This document shows positions 1 through 8,828 of a stretch of DNA of 46,550 nucleotides, piece by piece. The DNA is from JAWHTC01 sp032586155 (GTDB taxonomy: Bacteria; Pseudomonadota; Alphaproteobacteria; Rhodobacterales; Rhodobacteraceae). The position numbers were made by a program, and so were the translations under genes. The stretch covers positions 1 through 46,550 of the forward strand of contig NZ_JAWHTC010000009.1 of assembly GCF_032586155.1 (NCBI RefSeq), read 5' to 3'. The notes under the pieces were generated by a model that was not told the origin of the DNA, ran no database searches, and worked only from the letters and a program-made list of their open reading frames with translations. The stretch's first letter is position 1. Each line of letters starts with the position of its first letter.

Positions 1-141
1 CCCGGTATCCCGATCGACATGTCGGAAAAACTTCTGCGCATGCTCAACGAGCTGGAACATGCCCATATCTATATCGAGCAGCTGAACACCCGTGTGAGCG
101 AGCTCGAGACCGAACTTGAAAAGGCGCGTAGTGTCGAATAA
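1..141 (+). CDS. C-terminal fragment of an unidentified protein (coiled coil)
   Basis: The window opens inside a gene. Frame 1 reads 46 residues to a TAA at 139-141 and begins PGIPIDMSEKLLRMLNEL. The tail has regularly spaced Leu/Ile with Glu/Lys in between (LNTRVSELETELEKA), which looks like a short alpha-helical coiled coil. Such tails end many tail-fibre or S74-type surface proteins, but nothing here identifies the family. The gene that runs off the right edge (45805 onward) is on the same strand and is a tail-fibre-like secreted protein, so on a circular molecule this could be its far end. Direct joining of the two edges does not keep the frame, so sequence would have to be missing between them. 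An intrinsic terminator follows immediately. Confidence 0.6.
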   Translation, partial: PGIPIDMSEKLLRMLNELEHAHIYIEQLNTRVSELETELEKARSVE

Positions 142-166
142 TCAGACGCCACGCAGTCAAGTAATG

Positions 167-195
167 TGCTGGCCCTCCGGGGCCAGCATTTTTTT
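167..195 (+). terminator. Intrinsic (Rho-independent) terminator
   Basis: An 8-bp perfect stem, TGCTGGCC (167-174) against GGCCAGCA (181-188), with a 6-nt loop CTCCGG, is followed at once by seven T residues (189-195). It closes the transcript of the partial gene ending at 141. It also argues against reading the next gene from the GTG at 166, because that start would put the terminator inside the coding sequence. Confidence 0.9.
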
Positions 196-204
196 GGGGG
201 TCGG

Positions 205-861
205 ATGATCTCGGAACGCTACAGGTTCATCTACGTTCACGTGCCGAAAACCGGCGGCAATGCCGTGCAATCCGTGTTGCTGCCGCTAAGCGATGATCGC
301 AAGCAGATCACCCGGCACCAGGATGGCACCGACCGGTTTGAAATCACCGGTCCGATCACGCCCAGAAAACACGCGACATTGGCCGAGTATCACGCCGCCC
401 TTGGGGGTGATCTTAGGGGTTGGCGGGTTCTGGCCACGCTGCGCCACCCTTTTGAACGCGCCCTCTCGGGTTATTTCTCGTCGCATCGCTGGTTTTTCGA
501 ACAGCCTGATGGGACCTGGCTCCGGCGCGAGCCGGTTTGGAATGAAGCGGGGTTTGCCCGGATGCTGGAGCGGGGCGAATACCCGGCGATGGTTGACTAT
601 CTCAGGCTGGGCGACACCATTCACCGCCCCGATTTCTGCCTGTACCATGATTGCCTGATCGAAAATCTTCAGGCCGCCGCGACGGCGCTTGACCTGCCGC
701 CGTTGCCGCCGTTGCCACAGCTCAACCGGTCTGTGGCAGTGCATGAGAGAGACGCGCTTCTGGCAAGCCGGGCGCTGCGCGATCTGGCCGAGGCCCATTA
801 TCGCAGCGACATGGAGTTCTTCTCGTTCCCGTCCTACAGCCCGAACCGCGACAGGTTGTGA
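205..861 (+). CDS. Sulfotransferase family protein (1 of 5 in the window)
   Basis: Predicted 218-residue PAPS-dependent sulfotransferase of the Sulfotransfer_2/roseobacter type. The N-terminal strand-loop HVPKTGG (residues 12-18) is the 5'-phosphosulfate-binding loop. The segment TLRHPFERALSGYF (about 78-91) carries the Arg and Ser expected for 3'-phosphate binding. These enzymes transfer sulfate from PAPS to hydroxyls, usually of carbohydrates. An upstream in-frame GTG at 166 lies inside the terminator hairpin, so ATG 205 is preferred; GGGGG just upstream may serve as a weak ribosome site. It faces a second sulfotransferase (892-1665) tail to tail. The acceptor is unknown; a polysaccharide acceptor is inferred from the surrounding genes. 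Confidence 0.82.
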   Translation: MISERYRFIYVHVPKTGGNAVQSVLLPLSDDRKQITRHQDGTDRFEITGPITPRKHATLAEYHAALGGDLRGWRVLATLRHPFERALSGYFSSHRWFFEQPDGTWLRREPVWNEAGFARMLERGEYPAMVDYLRLGDTIHRPDFCLYHDCLIENLQAAATALDLPPLPPLPQLNRSVAVHERDALLASRALRDLAEAHYRSDMEFFSFPSYSPNRDRL

Positions 862-891
862 CACGGGCCGGTCACGGCGGTGCAAACGGGG

Positions 892-1665
892 TCATTCGAA
901 GCCGAACAGTTCGAAATCCTTGCTGTAGATCTCGTCGATCATTTTTCTGGCCGCTGCGGACATGGACCGCCACTCGTCCGGACGGGTCGACACGTTTTTC
1001 CGCCCTTCCTGCAGAACGGCGTCAACCTGCGCGACCTGTTCGGGCGGCAGGGCAAGATGCGTTTCCGCGATCTCGTGCAATGCCTGACCCATATCCGAGG
1101 TTTTATAGACGGCCGTGTTTGCAGCGGTCGCATCGAACCAGTGAAACTGTGGCCGCGCGGCAAGCACCCGTCGCCAAAGGCCCGATGTCAGGAACGCATC
1201 GAATCCGATCGGCTGACCGTTCGGAAACAGGGCTTCGTAGAGTGGATCGCTGGTCTTGGACTTGGTCATCTTGAACCGGTAGGCGGAATAAGTCCGCTCA
1301 TAGGGGTGGCGGACAAAGATGCATTTCACGGCCCGGTCATAGAATTCCGGCGTGAAAAAGGCTTTGACCGCCTCGACGTCGGAATGCTTGGTCAGATGGT
1401 CTACACCGGGTTCAGCACGGGTGATGTTCTGAAGGAATTGCGGTGTGCGGTGCCGTTTCAGCCAGGCTGCATCGCTGAGACCTTCGGGCCGGACATTCGG
1501 CCGCCGCCCCACCGCCCCGTCTTCCAGCCGCCTGATCTGCATCTGGCTGCGGAGCGGGATCGTGTCGGTTTCCGATAGAACGGGCGACAGGGCCGCCTCG
1601 GCCGTGGTTCCTCCGGTTTTGGGCACGTGTAAAAACAGGAAATTATGTTTTTCTGAAATAATCAT
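892..1665 (-). CDS. Sulfotransferase family protein (2 of 5)
   Basis: Predicted 257-residue sulfotransferase. HVPKTGGTT (residues 13-21) is the 5'-PSB loop, and IFVRHPYERTYSAYRF in the middle matches the 3'-phosphate-binding motif. The reading frame is open 23 codons further upstream, but ATG at 1663-1665 is preferred because it places the P-loop at the usual distance from the N-terminus and has a GAGAG ribosome site seven bases before it. It is related in layout to the 205-861 gene and convergent with it, and divergent from the third sulfotransferase at 1866. Acceptor unknown. Confidence 0.83.
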   Translation of the reverse strand: MIISEKHNFLFLHVPKTGGTTAEAALSPVLSETDTIPLRSQMQIRRLEDGAVGRRPNVRPEGLSDAAWLKRHRTPQFLQNITRAEPGVDHLTKHSDVEAVKAFFTPEFYDRAVKCIFVRHPYERTYSAYRFKMTKSKTSDPLYEALFPNGQPIGFDAFLTSGLWRRVLAARPQFHWFDATAANTAVYKTSDMGQALHEIAETHLALPPEQVAQVDAVLQEGRKNVSTRPDEWRSMSAAARKMIDEIYSKDFELFGFE

Positions 1666-1865
1666 GATTGCTCTCGGTTCTGAGGTCAGGCCACCCTTAA
1701 CGCTTCCTGCGCGAACCCTGCAAGAGCCTTTCAAAGGGCCCGTTATGCGACCGGCATATCGTCGCCTGTCGGGGTTTCCCGGGCGGCCTTTTGCGTTGAA
1801 CCCGAACCGGAAAACTTCTATCAGGTCGGGAAATCAGCCCGCAACGGTTCGAGCGGTCCTTCACC
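1666..1865. promoter_or_regulatory. Divergent promoter region between two sulfotransferase genes
   Basis: These 200 bases separate the starts of two genes that diverge, so promoters for both must lie here or read through. I see no convincing -35/-10 pair, operator or hairpin. The assignment rests on gene orientation only. Confidence 0.4.
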
Positions 1866-2978
1866 ATGAAAGTCATTCTTTACATCGGTCATCACAAGGT
1901 TGGATCGACCGCATTGCAGGTGTTTCTGTCGCAAAACAGCCATCGGCTGTTACAGGCGGGAATCCTCTATCCGGCCGTGGAAATGCAGGGCTTTTCACAT
2001 CTTCTGTCCAAGGCCATGGGGCGGGGCGACAAGCAGGAGTTCCTGCCCGCCAATATCCGCGAACCGCATAGTGCCCTGGCCTATCGCCTGATTTTCGAGA
2101 AAACCAAACGGCCCATTCCACCCCAGTTCAAGATGTTACCGGGGGCCGCCCAGATGCTTCACGCGATCCGCTGTCAGGTCGCACAGGTCAAGCCCAGAAC
2201 TCTGGTGCTGTGTTCGGAAGCCTTCGCCAATTTCGGCGAGGTCGGACCCGAACTGATTGACCGACTGCGTACCGCCTTCCCCGAGGCCGAGCTGGAAATC
2301 TACTGTGCCTTCCGCCGCCCCGACCAGTACCTGGTGGCCTGGCATGGCCAGCGGATCAAGGTGGCCGAACGGGTGCCTCCCCTGCACGAGCTGGCCTGCA
2401 GGCATTACCCCGGGACGATCCATTTCGATTTCCGCAAGGTGATCGAGGCCTGGCACACACAGTTGCCCGAGGCGCGTCTCATCCTGCGCAATTACGCCGA
2501 CATCCTGGCCGCCAAGGGATCGCCACAGGATTTCATGGCCCAGACTGGGGCAGACTGGCCCGAGGGGCTCTTGCCAGTGGGCAAACCCAATCGCAGCCTA
2601 CCCTTTGCCGCCATGGAAATTGTGCGCCGGGCCAGCATGGAATTGCCCCGGCCGATGGCCCAGAAGTTCAGCCAATACCTGATCCAGAGCGGCCCCGACC
2701 TCACGGCCCATCCCGATGACGAGATCGAGATGCTCACGCCCCGGGACCGGAAAACCCTGTCCGACAGGTTCCACCCCATCCATGACTACCTGTCCAAGCT
2801 GAGCGGCGCTGCCGCCTTCTTCCCCGATATCGACGAGCTTGCCCGTTCCCGTCCCATCCCCGAGGCGCAGGCCGCCGCCGCCTATCTGGCCCAGCTTGAT
2901 CCGGCGGCGATGCCCACCCCCGAGATCACCGCCTTCGTGAGTACGCTTCAGGCCGAATACGGAAAACGGGTCCGATGA
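1866..2978 (+). CDS. Large sulfotransferase-like protein (3 of 5)
   Basis: Predicted 370 residues. The start MKVILYIGHHKVGSTALQVF contains the P-loop-like GHHKVGSTALQ (about residues 8-18), a variant of the sulfotransferase 5'-PSB loop common in roseobacter proteins of this size. YCAFRRPDQYLVAWHGQRIK in the middle is the likely 3'-phosphate-binding segment. The C-terminal third has no recognisable motif. Its TGA overlaps the ATG of the galactofuranosyltransferase-like gene (ATGA at 2975-2978), so the two are translationally coupled and probably act on the same glycan. It could modify protein or lipid instead; carbohydrate is inferred from context. Confidence 0.72.
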   Translation: MKVILYIGHHKVGSTALQVFLSQNSHRLLQAGILYPAVEMQGFSHLLSKAMGRGDKQEFLPANIREPHSALAYRLIFEKTKRPIPPQFKMLPGAAQMLHAIRCQVAQVKPRTLVLCSEAFANFGEVGPELIDRLRTAFPEAELEIYCAFRRPDQYLVAWHGQRIKVAERVPPLHELACRHYPGTIHFDFRKVIEAWHTQLPEARLILRNYADILAAKGSPQDFMAQTGADWPEGLLPVGKPNRSLPFAAMEIVRRASMELPRPMAQKFSQYLIQSGPDLTAHPDDEIEMLTPRDRKTLSDRFHPIHDYLSKLSGAAAFFPDIDELARSRPIPEAQAAAAYLAQLDPAAMPTPEITAFVSTLQAEYGKRVR

Positions 2979-4780
2979 CCGGTACAGCGGCGGGTCCCGA
3001 CGGGTTGCACCTTCTGCAGAGCCTGATCCTGCCAGAGCCTGCCCTCACCCCGGATCAAGATCCCTACCTGCGGCTCAAGGGGGCGGCCGAGCTCGACCTG
3101 GACCATGGGCAGATCACCTTCGCACCCGGGGGCGAAGCGCTGTTCGATGTCTATTTCAACATTTTCAGCCTCGGCAAATGGCGCAAACACTGTGCGCTTA
3201 GGGACCTTCACCTTCAGCTCGAAGGACAGGGCCGGTTCGAACTGGTGATCGGGCGCGCCCGCGAAGACCACGACGCCCCCGATCAGCCGCTCATCCGGAC
3301 CATCACGCTGGACAAGGCCGCGCCTTGCCTGGTGGATCTCTCTACGGTGGTCGCAGAAACCGAAGGCCCGGCGGTGCTGTGGTTTGCCCTGCGCGCCCTT
3401 GGTGACGGGTATCTGGCCGGGGCCGCCTGGCAGACGGCCCAGGCGCCGCGCCGCGCACCAATCCTGGCGCTGGCCATCACCACCTTTCGCCGCGAGGCCT
3501 CGGTGGCGCGTTCGGTGGCGCGGTTCGAGAATTTCCTGCAATCGCGCCCCGACATGGCCCCGCATCTGCATCTTTTGGTGGTCGATAACGGGCAAAGCGC
3601 CGGGCTCACAGCCACCGATCATGTCACCCCGTTCGACAATGCCAATCTGGGCGGCGCGGGCGGTTTTGCCCGGGGATTGATCGAGGCGCGGCACCGCGGG
3701 GCAAGCCATTGCCTGTTCATGGATGACGACGCCTCGGTCCACATGGAAAGCGTCGAGCGCACCTGGCGTTTCCTGGCCCATGCCGTGGATGACAGCACCG
3801 CCGTGGCCGGGGCCATGTCGATTGCCGCGCATAAATGGGCGATCTGGGAAAATGGCGCGTTGTTCAACCGCCATTGCATCCAGCTCGAGATCGGCACCGA
3901 CCTGCGTGACCCGGCTGAAGTTGCAGAGCTCGATTTCAACTCCACCGCCGATGTGGCGCATAATTTCTATGGCGGCTGGTGGTATTTCGCCTTCCCGCTG
4001 GCCCATGTCCGGCACATGCCGTTTCCGTTCTTCGTGCGCGGCGATGATATCAGCTTCGGCCTGGTGCATGATTTCAACACCGTCACCCTGCCCGGGGTGA
4101 TGTCCTTCCAGGACGAGGATTTCGCCAACAAGGAATCGCTGCAGACGCTTTATCTCGATCTGCGCAGCCACCTGGCCCATCATCTGGCGATCCCGGCGAT
4201 GGAGATCGGGCGGCTGGGCTCCATCCGCATCGCTTGGTGGTTCTTTCTGCGCAGTCTGGTGCAATGCCATTACGAGTCGCTTGATGCGCTGAATCTGTCC
4301 TTCGCCGATGCGCTTGAGGGTCCGGATTTCTTTGCCGCCAATGCCGACATGTCCGCCCGCCGGGCCAAGCTGACGAGCATGCGCCGGGATGAGGCCTGGA
4401 AGGATGACGACAGCCCCCTGCCCGAAACCCGCATCCGGTTTGATCCCGAACGCCGCCTGCCCCGGCTGTTGATGAAATTCACCGTGAACGGCCATCTGCT
4501 GCCGTTCTTCCATCTCTATGGCAACCGGATCACACTGGACGCAGGCCTGCGCGGCCAGATCCGCCGCACCTGGGGCGCGACCCGCATCACCTATGTCAAC
4601 GAGACCGGGCAGCGCTTTACCGTTACCCATTCCAAGCGCCACGCGCTCAGCGCCGCCTGGACCGCGATCCGGCTCAGTTGGCGGCTCTGGCGGCACTATC
4701 CGGACATCCGGGACAACTGGCGGCAGGGGTATGACCGGCTCACCACCCAAGCTTGGTGGGAAAAGACGCTCGGCCTCTGA
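2975..4780 (+). CDS. GlfT2-like galactofuranosyltransferase (GT2 with N-terminal beta domain)
   Basis: Predicted 601-residue GT2 enzyme with the three-part layout of mycobacterial GlfT2, which polymerises UDP-galactofuranose and is about 637 residues. Residues 1-155 look like the beta-sandwich domain (FDVYFNIFSLGKWRKH). From about 160 comes a GT-A core: LALAITTFRREASV, DNANLGGAGGFARG (221-234), the metal-binding MDDDAS (249-254) and the base-bearing RGDDISF (355-361). A mainly helical C-terminal domain with His-rich SHLAHH (about 398-403) follows. Order, spacing and the DDD/DD motifs match GlfT2 well. UDP-galactopyranose mutase, which makes the donor, is in the same window at 38094. Start fixed by ATGA overlap with the upstream gene. 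Exact linkage specificity is inference. Confidence 0.8.
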   Translation: MTGTAAGPDGLHLLQSLILPEPALTPDQDPYLRLKGAAELDLDHGQITFAPGGEALFDVYFNIFSLGKWRKHCALRDLHLQLEGQGRFELVIGRAREDHDAPDQPLIRTITLDKAAPCLVDLSTVVAETEGPAVLWFALRALGDGYLAGAAWQTAQAPRRAPILALAITTFRREASVARSVARFENFLQSRPDMAPHLHLLVVDNGQSAGLTATDHVTPFDNANLGGAGGFARGLIEARHRGASHCLFMDDDASVHMESVERTWRFLAHAVDDSTAVAGAMSIAAHKWAIWENGALFNRHCIQLEIGTDLRDPAEVAELDFNSTADVAHNFYGGWWYFAFPLAHVRHMPFPFFVRGDDISFGLVHDFNTVTLPGVMSFQDEDFANKESLQTLYLDLRSHLAHHLAIPAMEIGRLGSIRIAWWFFLRSLVQCHYESLDALNLSFADALEGPDFFAANADMSARRAKLTSMRRDEAWKDDDSPLPETRIRFDPERRLPRLLMKFTVNGHLLPFFHLYGNRITLDAGLRGQIRRTWGATRITYVNETGQRFTVTHSKRHALSAAWTAIRLSWRLWRHYPDIRDNWRQGYDRLTTQAWWEKTLGL

Positions 4781-4830
4781 CCCTGCCAACCCCACCCATT
4801 TTGAATTTCTCGCATTGAAAGGATAAACCC

Positions 4831-6231
4831 ATGGCCCCCAAATTCGGCACCAGCGGCCTGCGCGGCCTCGTCACCGAACTCACCCCTGATTTCGTGGCCG
4901 ATTACACCCGCGCGTATCTCGCCGCCTGCGATCATGGCGGGGCGGTGCATGTGGGCTGGGACCTGCGCCCCTCTTCGCCTGAGATCGCCGAAGCGGTGAT
5001 CGCCACGATCCGCGCCGCAGGTGTCCGGGCCATTCGCCAAGGGGCCCTGCCCACCCCGGCGCTGGCCTTGGCCTCGATGGGTCAGGGCCACGGCGCGGTG
5101 ATGATCACCGGCAGCCATATTCCGGCGGATCGCAACGGGCTGAAATTCTATACCCCCTCGGGCGAGATTACCAAAACGGACGAGGCCGCGATCACCGCCG
5201 CCCTTGGTCAGCCCGCCCCAACCGGGGAGACCGGCGCGCAGGAGGAGGGTTCCGAGGCCAAGGCCGATTACGTCACCCGCTACACCAATGCGTTCGGTTC
5301 TGATCTTCTGGCCGGGCTCAGCATCGGCATCTACCAGCACAGCTCGGTCGCCCGCGACCTGATGGTGGCCGTGATCGAGGGGCTGGGCGCCCGTGCCGTG
5401 CCGCTGGCCCGGTCCGAGGCCTTCATTCCCGTCGATACCGAAGCCGTCGATCCCGACACCCGCGCCATGCTGGCGGGCTGGTGCGCGGAACATGGGCTTG
5501 ATGCGCTGATCTCGACCGATGGCGATGGTGACCGACCGATGGTTTGCGATGCCAGCGGCCAAATCGTGCCGGGCGATGTCTTGGGTGTGCTTAGCGCCTT
5601 GCAACTTGGGGCCAAGGTGATCTGCACCCCGGTCTCGTCGAACTCGATGGTGTCCGAGATGGCCGAGTTTGCCGCCGTACAGCTGACCCGGATCGGATCA
5701 CCCTACGTGATCGATGCGATGGAACAGGCCCTGGCCGAAGACCCGGCTGCGCAGGTGGCCGGGTTCGAGGCCAATGGCGGCTTCCTTCTGGGCTTCACCG
5801 CCACGGGCCCGGCCGGCGGAATGCTTGTGCCGCTGATGACGCGCGATTGCATGTTGCCCATCGTGGCACCGCTGGCGCTGGCGCGCGTCTGCGGGCAAAG
5901 CCTGGCCGAGCTGGTCGCCACCCTGCCGCCGCGCTTTACCGCCGCCGACCGGCTGCAGGAGATCCCGACCGAGAAATCGCTGGCCCTGATCGCCGAGCTT
6001 GAACGCGACCCCGCTGCCCGTGCGGCGTTTTTCAACGATATGGGGCCGGAACGGGCGCTCGATCTCACCGACGGGTTACGGGTCAGCTTTGCCGATGGCG
6101 CGGTGGTGCATCTGCGCCCCTCGGGCAACGCCCCGGAATGCCGCTGCTATGCCGAGGCCGACAGCCCGGAAAAGGCCCGCGCCCTGATGCGCAAGGGGCT
6201 TGAAAACCTGCAAGTGCGGCTTGGCGGCTGA
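4831..6231 (+). CDS. manB: Phosphomannomutase / phosphohexomutase
   Basis: Predicted 466-residue alpha-D-phosphohexomutase. The start KFGTSGLRG is typical. TGSHIPADRNG (about residues 93-103) holds the phosphoserine that carries phosphate, STDGDGDRP (228-236) is the Mg-binding loop, and RPSGNAPE near the C-terminus is the phosphate-binding loop. Usual family length is 450-470. With manC, gmd and fcl in the window, conversion of mannose-6-P to mannose-1-P for GDP-mannose is the most likely role. A glucose-6-P activity feeding rmlA is also possible and cannot be separated by sequence. AAAGGA lies eight bases before the ATG. Confidence 0.85.
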   Translation: MAPKFGTSGLRGLVTELTPDFVADYTRAYLAACDHGGAVHVGWDLRPSSPEIAEAVIATIRAAGVRAIRQGALPTPALALASMGQGHGAVMITGSHIPADRNGLKFYTPSGEITKTDEAAITAALGQPAPTGETGAQEEGSEAKADYVTRYTNAFGSDLLAGLSIGIYQHSSVARDLMVAVIEGLGARAVPLARSEAFIPVDTEAVDPDTRAMLAGWCAEHGLDALISTDGDGDRPMVCDASGQIVPGDVLGVLSALQLGAKVICTPVSSNSMVSEMAEFAAVQLTRIGSPYVIDAMEQALAEDPAAQVAGFEANGGFLLGFTATGPAGGMLVPLMTRDCMLPIVAPLALARVCGQSLAELVATLPPRFTAADRLQEIPTEKSLALIAELERDPAARAAFFNDMGPERALDLTDGLRVSFADGAVVHLRPSGNAPECRCYAEADSPEKARALMRKGLENLQVRLGG

Positions 6232-6319
6232 TCTCGCAGGCCGGGCTTGCCCAATTTCCAGTTGAGTTCTGGCGGATTATCCCGCACCACGAACAGGACA
6301 GACGAGGACGTGGCGGAAG

Positions 6320-6850
6320 ATGGACAATATCGCCCTTGGCCCCGACGCACAGGCCAACCATACCCTGGCCGTCCTGCGGGGCGACACAATGGACGGCACG
6401 CTTGGCAAGAACGTCGAGTTCCTGCCCGGGCTGACCTTACGTGCCGATCCGGCGCTCGATTTGCAGGGCACCTGGCGCTCGCCGCCCGGGCGGCTTCTGG
6501 AGCTTGAGGCCGCGCCGGGGGCACCCGGAGACTGGATCGGGCTGCATCTGACCCTGCCGCTTGCCGATCTGGCCGGAATCGGGTCAGTCGGGTTCGCCGC
6601 CCGCGCCAGCGCCTCCAAGACAACGGTCTTGCGCGCCTGTTTCCGATCGGGGGTTGGCCGGGGCTTTGTCGACACCTTCTTTGACAAACAGCTGCTGCTG
6701 CGCCCGGAAGAGGCCAGCCATGTCGATGTGCTGGCGCCCAGGATGCGCGCCGACATGCCCGAACGCGCGCCCTGGCGCGAGCTGATCTTCTTCCTGCCGA
6801 CCGAGGCCTTCCGGATTGCGCTGATCGACCTGCGGGTGTTCGCGGTATGA
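6320..6850 (+). CDS. Hypothetical protein, probable beta-sandwich, glycosyltransferase-associated
   Basis: Predicted 176 residues with no family I recognise. The sequence alternates hydrophobic and polar residues in strand-like runs (LLELEAAPG, GLHLTLPLADLAGIGSVGFAARA, WRELIFFLPTEAFRIALIDLRVF). It has no signal peptide or membrane segment and resembles a small all-beta, possibly carbohydrate-binding module. Its TGA overlaps the ATG of the next glycosyltransferase (ATGA 6847-6850), so it belongs to that operon. A protein of similar size and strand pattern sits at 10738-11259; the two may be distant paralogues, which is inference from pattern only. Confidence 0.6.
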   Translation: MDNIALGPDAQANHTLAVLRGDTMDGTLGKNVEFLPGLTLRADPALDLQGTWRSPPGRLLELEAAPGAPGDWIGLHLTLPLADLAGIGSVGFAARASASKTTVLRACFRSGVGRGFVDTFFDKQLLLRPEEASHVDVLAPRMRADMPERAPWRELIFFLPTEAFRIALIDLRVFAV

Positions 6851-7800
6851 GCCTGGCGCTGGTCATCCCGGTCCGCGATGACCAGGAGCGGCTGAACCGG
6901 CTTCTGCACCAGGCCGCGCAAAGCGGCGTTTTCGACCAGGTGGTGATCTGCGATGACGGCTCGCAGGACCCCGTGACCATCGACCGGGAGATCGGGCTTG
7001 GCAACCGGGTCACGCTGCTGCGCCACAAGCAGTCGCAAGGACCGGGGATTGCCCGCAACCGCGCTTTGGCGAAGGTGCGGACCACGCACATGCTCTATTT
7101 CGACAGCGATGATTGTCTGACCGGCGAATTGCCGTTGCTGTGGCAGGACCTGCAGGGCGAGGATTTCGATTTCTGCCTTTTCCGCCACCATGACAGCCGC
7201 AATGACCGCTGGGGCCAGATGCCCATCGACAATGCCCTCTGGCGCCGGGCCGGGGCCGGGCCTGCGTCGCTGTTCGAACCGGACCGTGCGGCCCTGCTGG
7301 CGCTGGCCCAGACCGCCAACTACCCTTGGAACAAGATCTACCGCACCGGGTTCCTGCGCGATCACAAACTGCAGTGCGCCGAGGTGCCGCTGCACGAGGA
7401 CATCCCCTTGCATTGGCAAAGCTTCCTGCAGGCCGAGCGTGTTCTCGCCTCGGACCGGGTGGCGGCGGTGCATTTCGTGCAAGACAGCGGTCAGCGGATG
7501 ACCAACCAGAGCGGCGCCGAGCGGCTTTGCGTCTTCGAGCCGCTCGGCACGGTGGCCGAAAGCCTGGCGGACAGCGGCAACACGGGTCTGACCATGGCGT
7601 TTTTCGACTTCACCTCCGGGCTTCTCGATTGGGTTCGGGCCGCGCTCGATCCGCTGTTGCGCGATGTCATGGACCACCGCACCGGCACCTTTCTCAAGAC
7701 CCATCTTGCGCCCGGAATCTTTGACCGGATCGCGCGAACCGACCCGGTGCTGGCCCTGCGGCTTGTCCTGCAGATGGCCGGGAGGCGGGCCCCATGCTGA
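6847..7800 (+). CDS. Glycosyltransferase family 2
   Basis: Predicted 317-residue GT-A enzyme. LALVIPVRDDQERLNRLL opens the nucleotide-binding fold; VVICDDGSQDP, GPGIARNRALAKVRTTHMLYFDSDD (the metal-binding D-x-D-D at about residue 84) and NKIYRTGFL follow the GT2 pattern. HEDIPLHW, about two-thirds along, resembles the GT2 'ED' acceptor motif. Donor and acceptor are unknown. It overlaps both neighbours (ATGA with 6320-6850 and 7 bases with 7794-8828), indicating one coupled operon ending in a fucosyltransferase-like gene. Confidence 0.83.
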   Translation: MSLALVIPVRDDQERLNRLLHQAAQSGVFDQVVICDDGSQDPVTIDREIGLGNRVTLLRHKQSQGPGIARNRALAKVRTTHMLYFDSDDCLTGELPLLWQDLQGEDFDFCLFRHHDSRNDRWGQMPIDNALWRRAGAGPASLFEPDRAALLALAQTANYPWNKIYRTGFLRDHKLQCAEVPLHEDIPLHWQSFLQAERVLASDRVAAVHFVQDSGQRMTNQSGAERLCVFEPLGTVAESLADSGNTGLTMAFFDFTSGLLDWVRAALDPLLRDVMDHRTGTFLKTHLAPGIFDRIARTDPVLALRLVLQMAGRRAPC

Positions 7801-8828
7801 GCTTTGCCCTGATCACCCATGACGAAGGCCCGCGCCTGCGCCGCAGCCTCGCGGCCCTCGAGCGGGGCTTGCTGCCGGATGAGGACCTGACCGTTTTCGA
7901 TCTTGGTTCGACCGATGATACCCTGCCCGAACTGGCCAGTTTCATGGGGCCCCGTGCGGGCGAGCTGATCCGGCTGACCCGTCCCGACCTGTCCCGCTCC
8001 GAGGCCATCACCCTGGCCCGCGACGTGGCCCGCCACCCCTATCTGCTGGTGCTCGACGGGTGTGACTTGCTCATATCCGAGGCGCTTGACGGATTGCGCC
8101 GGGTGCTGGCGCAAGAACCGCAAGCGGTGGTGCTGAACCGGGGCTGGGGGCTTGGCGGGGTCGATGCGATCCTGCCCGCACCCGATGCCGCACGCATGGC
8201 GACCCTTGGTTCTGATCCCGACTGCGGCGCCTTGATGACACTGACCCCCGATCCCGACCGCCTGCTGATCCATGCGGGCCTGGCTGGGAAACTGGCCAAG
8301 GAACTGGCATGCGAAGCCTGTGCCAGCGGCACCCCGGCGCAGGATTGGGCGCTGTGGCAACAGATCCTGACCCGGGCCGAAAGCGTCGCGCTTCACCCCG
8401 AAACGCTCTGGATCTCGCCCCTGCCCGCCCGACCGGTTGCACCCGTCTTCACGGCCATCGCGGCCAGCCCTGCGCCTGTGGAAGAGATCGGGCGGATGCT
8501 GAGCTGGGCCGAGGACGCGCTGATCTTTGCCGCCCCGGACGAGGCCCCGGCCCTTCTGCAGGCGGCGCAGGAGATGCTGGCCGCCCTGTCTCCGGAGCAT
8601 GTCGCGGCCCTGCCCGACACCGCCCCGCTTGTCCCCCTGCTCGCCGCCCTGACGCGTGACGATACGGCCCTGGCCCTGACCCATATTGCCCTGCTGCTGG
8701 CCGCGCAGGAACGTCGCCGCAACGACGCGCTCTGTGCTGCGCTGGCCGGGCTGCGCCATGACCTGGACCTTGCCTTGCCCGGTCCGGCCTATCTGCGCGA
8801 TCTCTACGACCGTATCCGCGCCCGATGA
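7794..8828 (+). CDS. Glycosyltransferase family 2-like protein with altered metal motif
   Basis: Predicted 344 residues. The first 110 residues follow GT2 (LSFALITHDEGPRLRRSL, TVFDLGSTDDTL, LLVLDGCDLL), but the usual D-x-D becomes LDGCD and the 'DDGS' loop becomes DLGSTDD. After about residue 210 the sequence is a helix-rich stretch full of Ala/Leu (ALLQAAQEMLAALSPEHVAALPD) that I do not recognise. It overlaps both neighbours (7 bases upstream, ATGA downstream). It could be an active enzyme of divergent type or a partner or scaffold protein for the adjacent transferases. Confidence 0.65.
   Translation: MLSFALITHDEGPRLRRSLAALERGLLPDEDLTVFDLGSTDDTLPELASFMGPRAGELIRLTRPDLSRSEAITLARDVARHPYLLVLDGCDLLISEALDGLRRVLAQEPQAVVLNRGWGLGGVDAILPAPDAARMATLGSDPDCGALMTLTPDPDRLLIHAGLAGKLAKELACEACASGTPAQDWALWQQILTRAESVALHPETLWISPLPARPVAPVFTAIAASPAPVEEIGRMLSWAEDALIFAAPDEAPALLQAAQEMLAALSPEHVAALPDTAPLVPLLAALTRDDTALALTHIALLLAAQERRRNDALCAALAGLRHDLDLALPGPAYLRDLYDRIRAR

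Noticed and set aside
166..204. GTG at 166 as the start of the first sulfotransferase
   Set aside because: It lies inside an intrinsic terminator and would add 13 residues not typical of the family.
2948..4795. 615-codon open frame on the minus strand opposite the GlfT2-like gene
   Set aside because: Antisense shadow of a gene with clear catalytic motifs; no recognisable domain.
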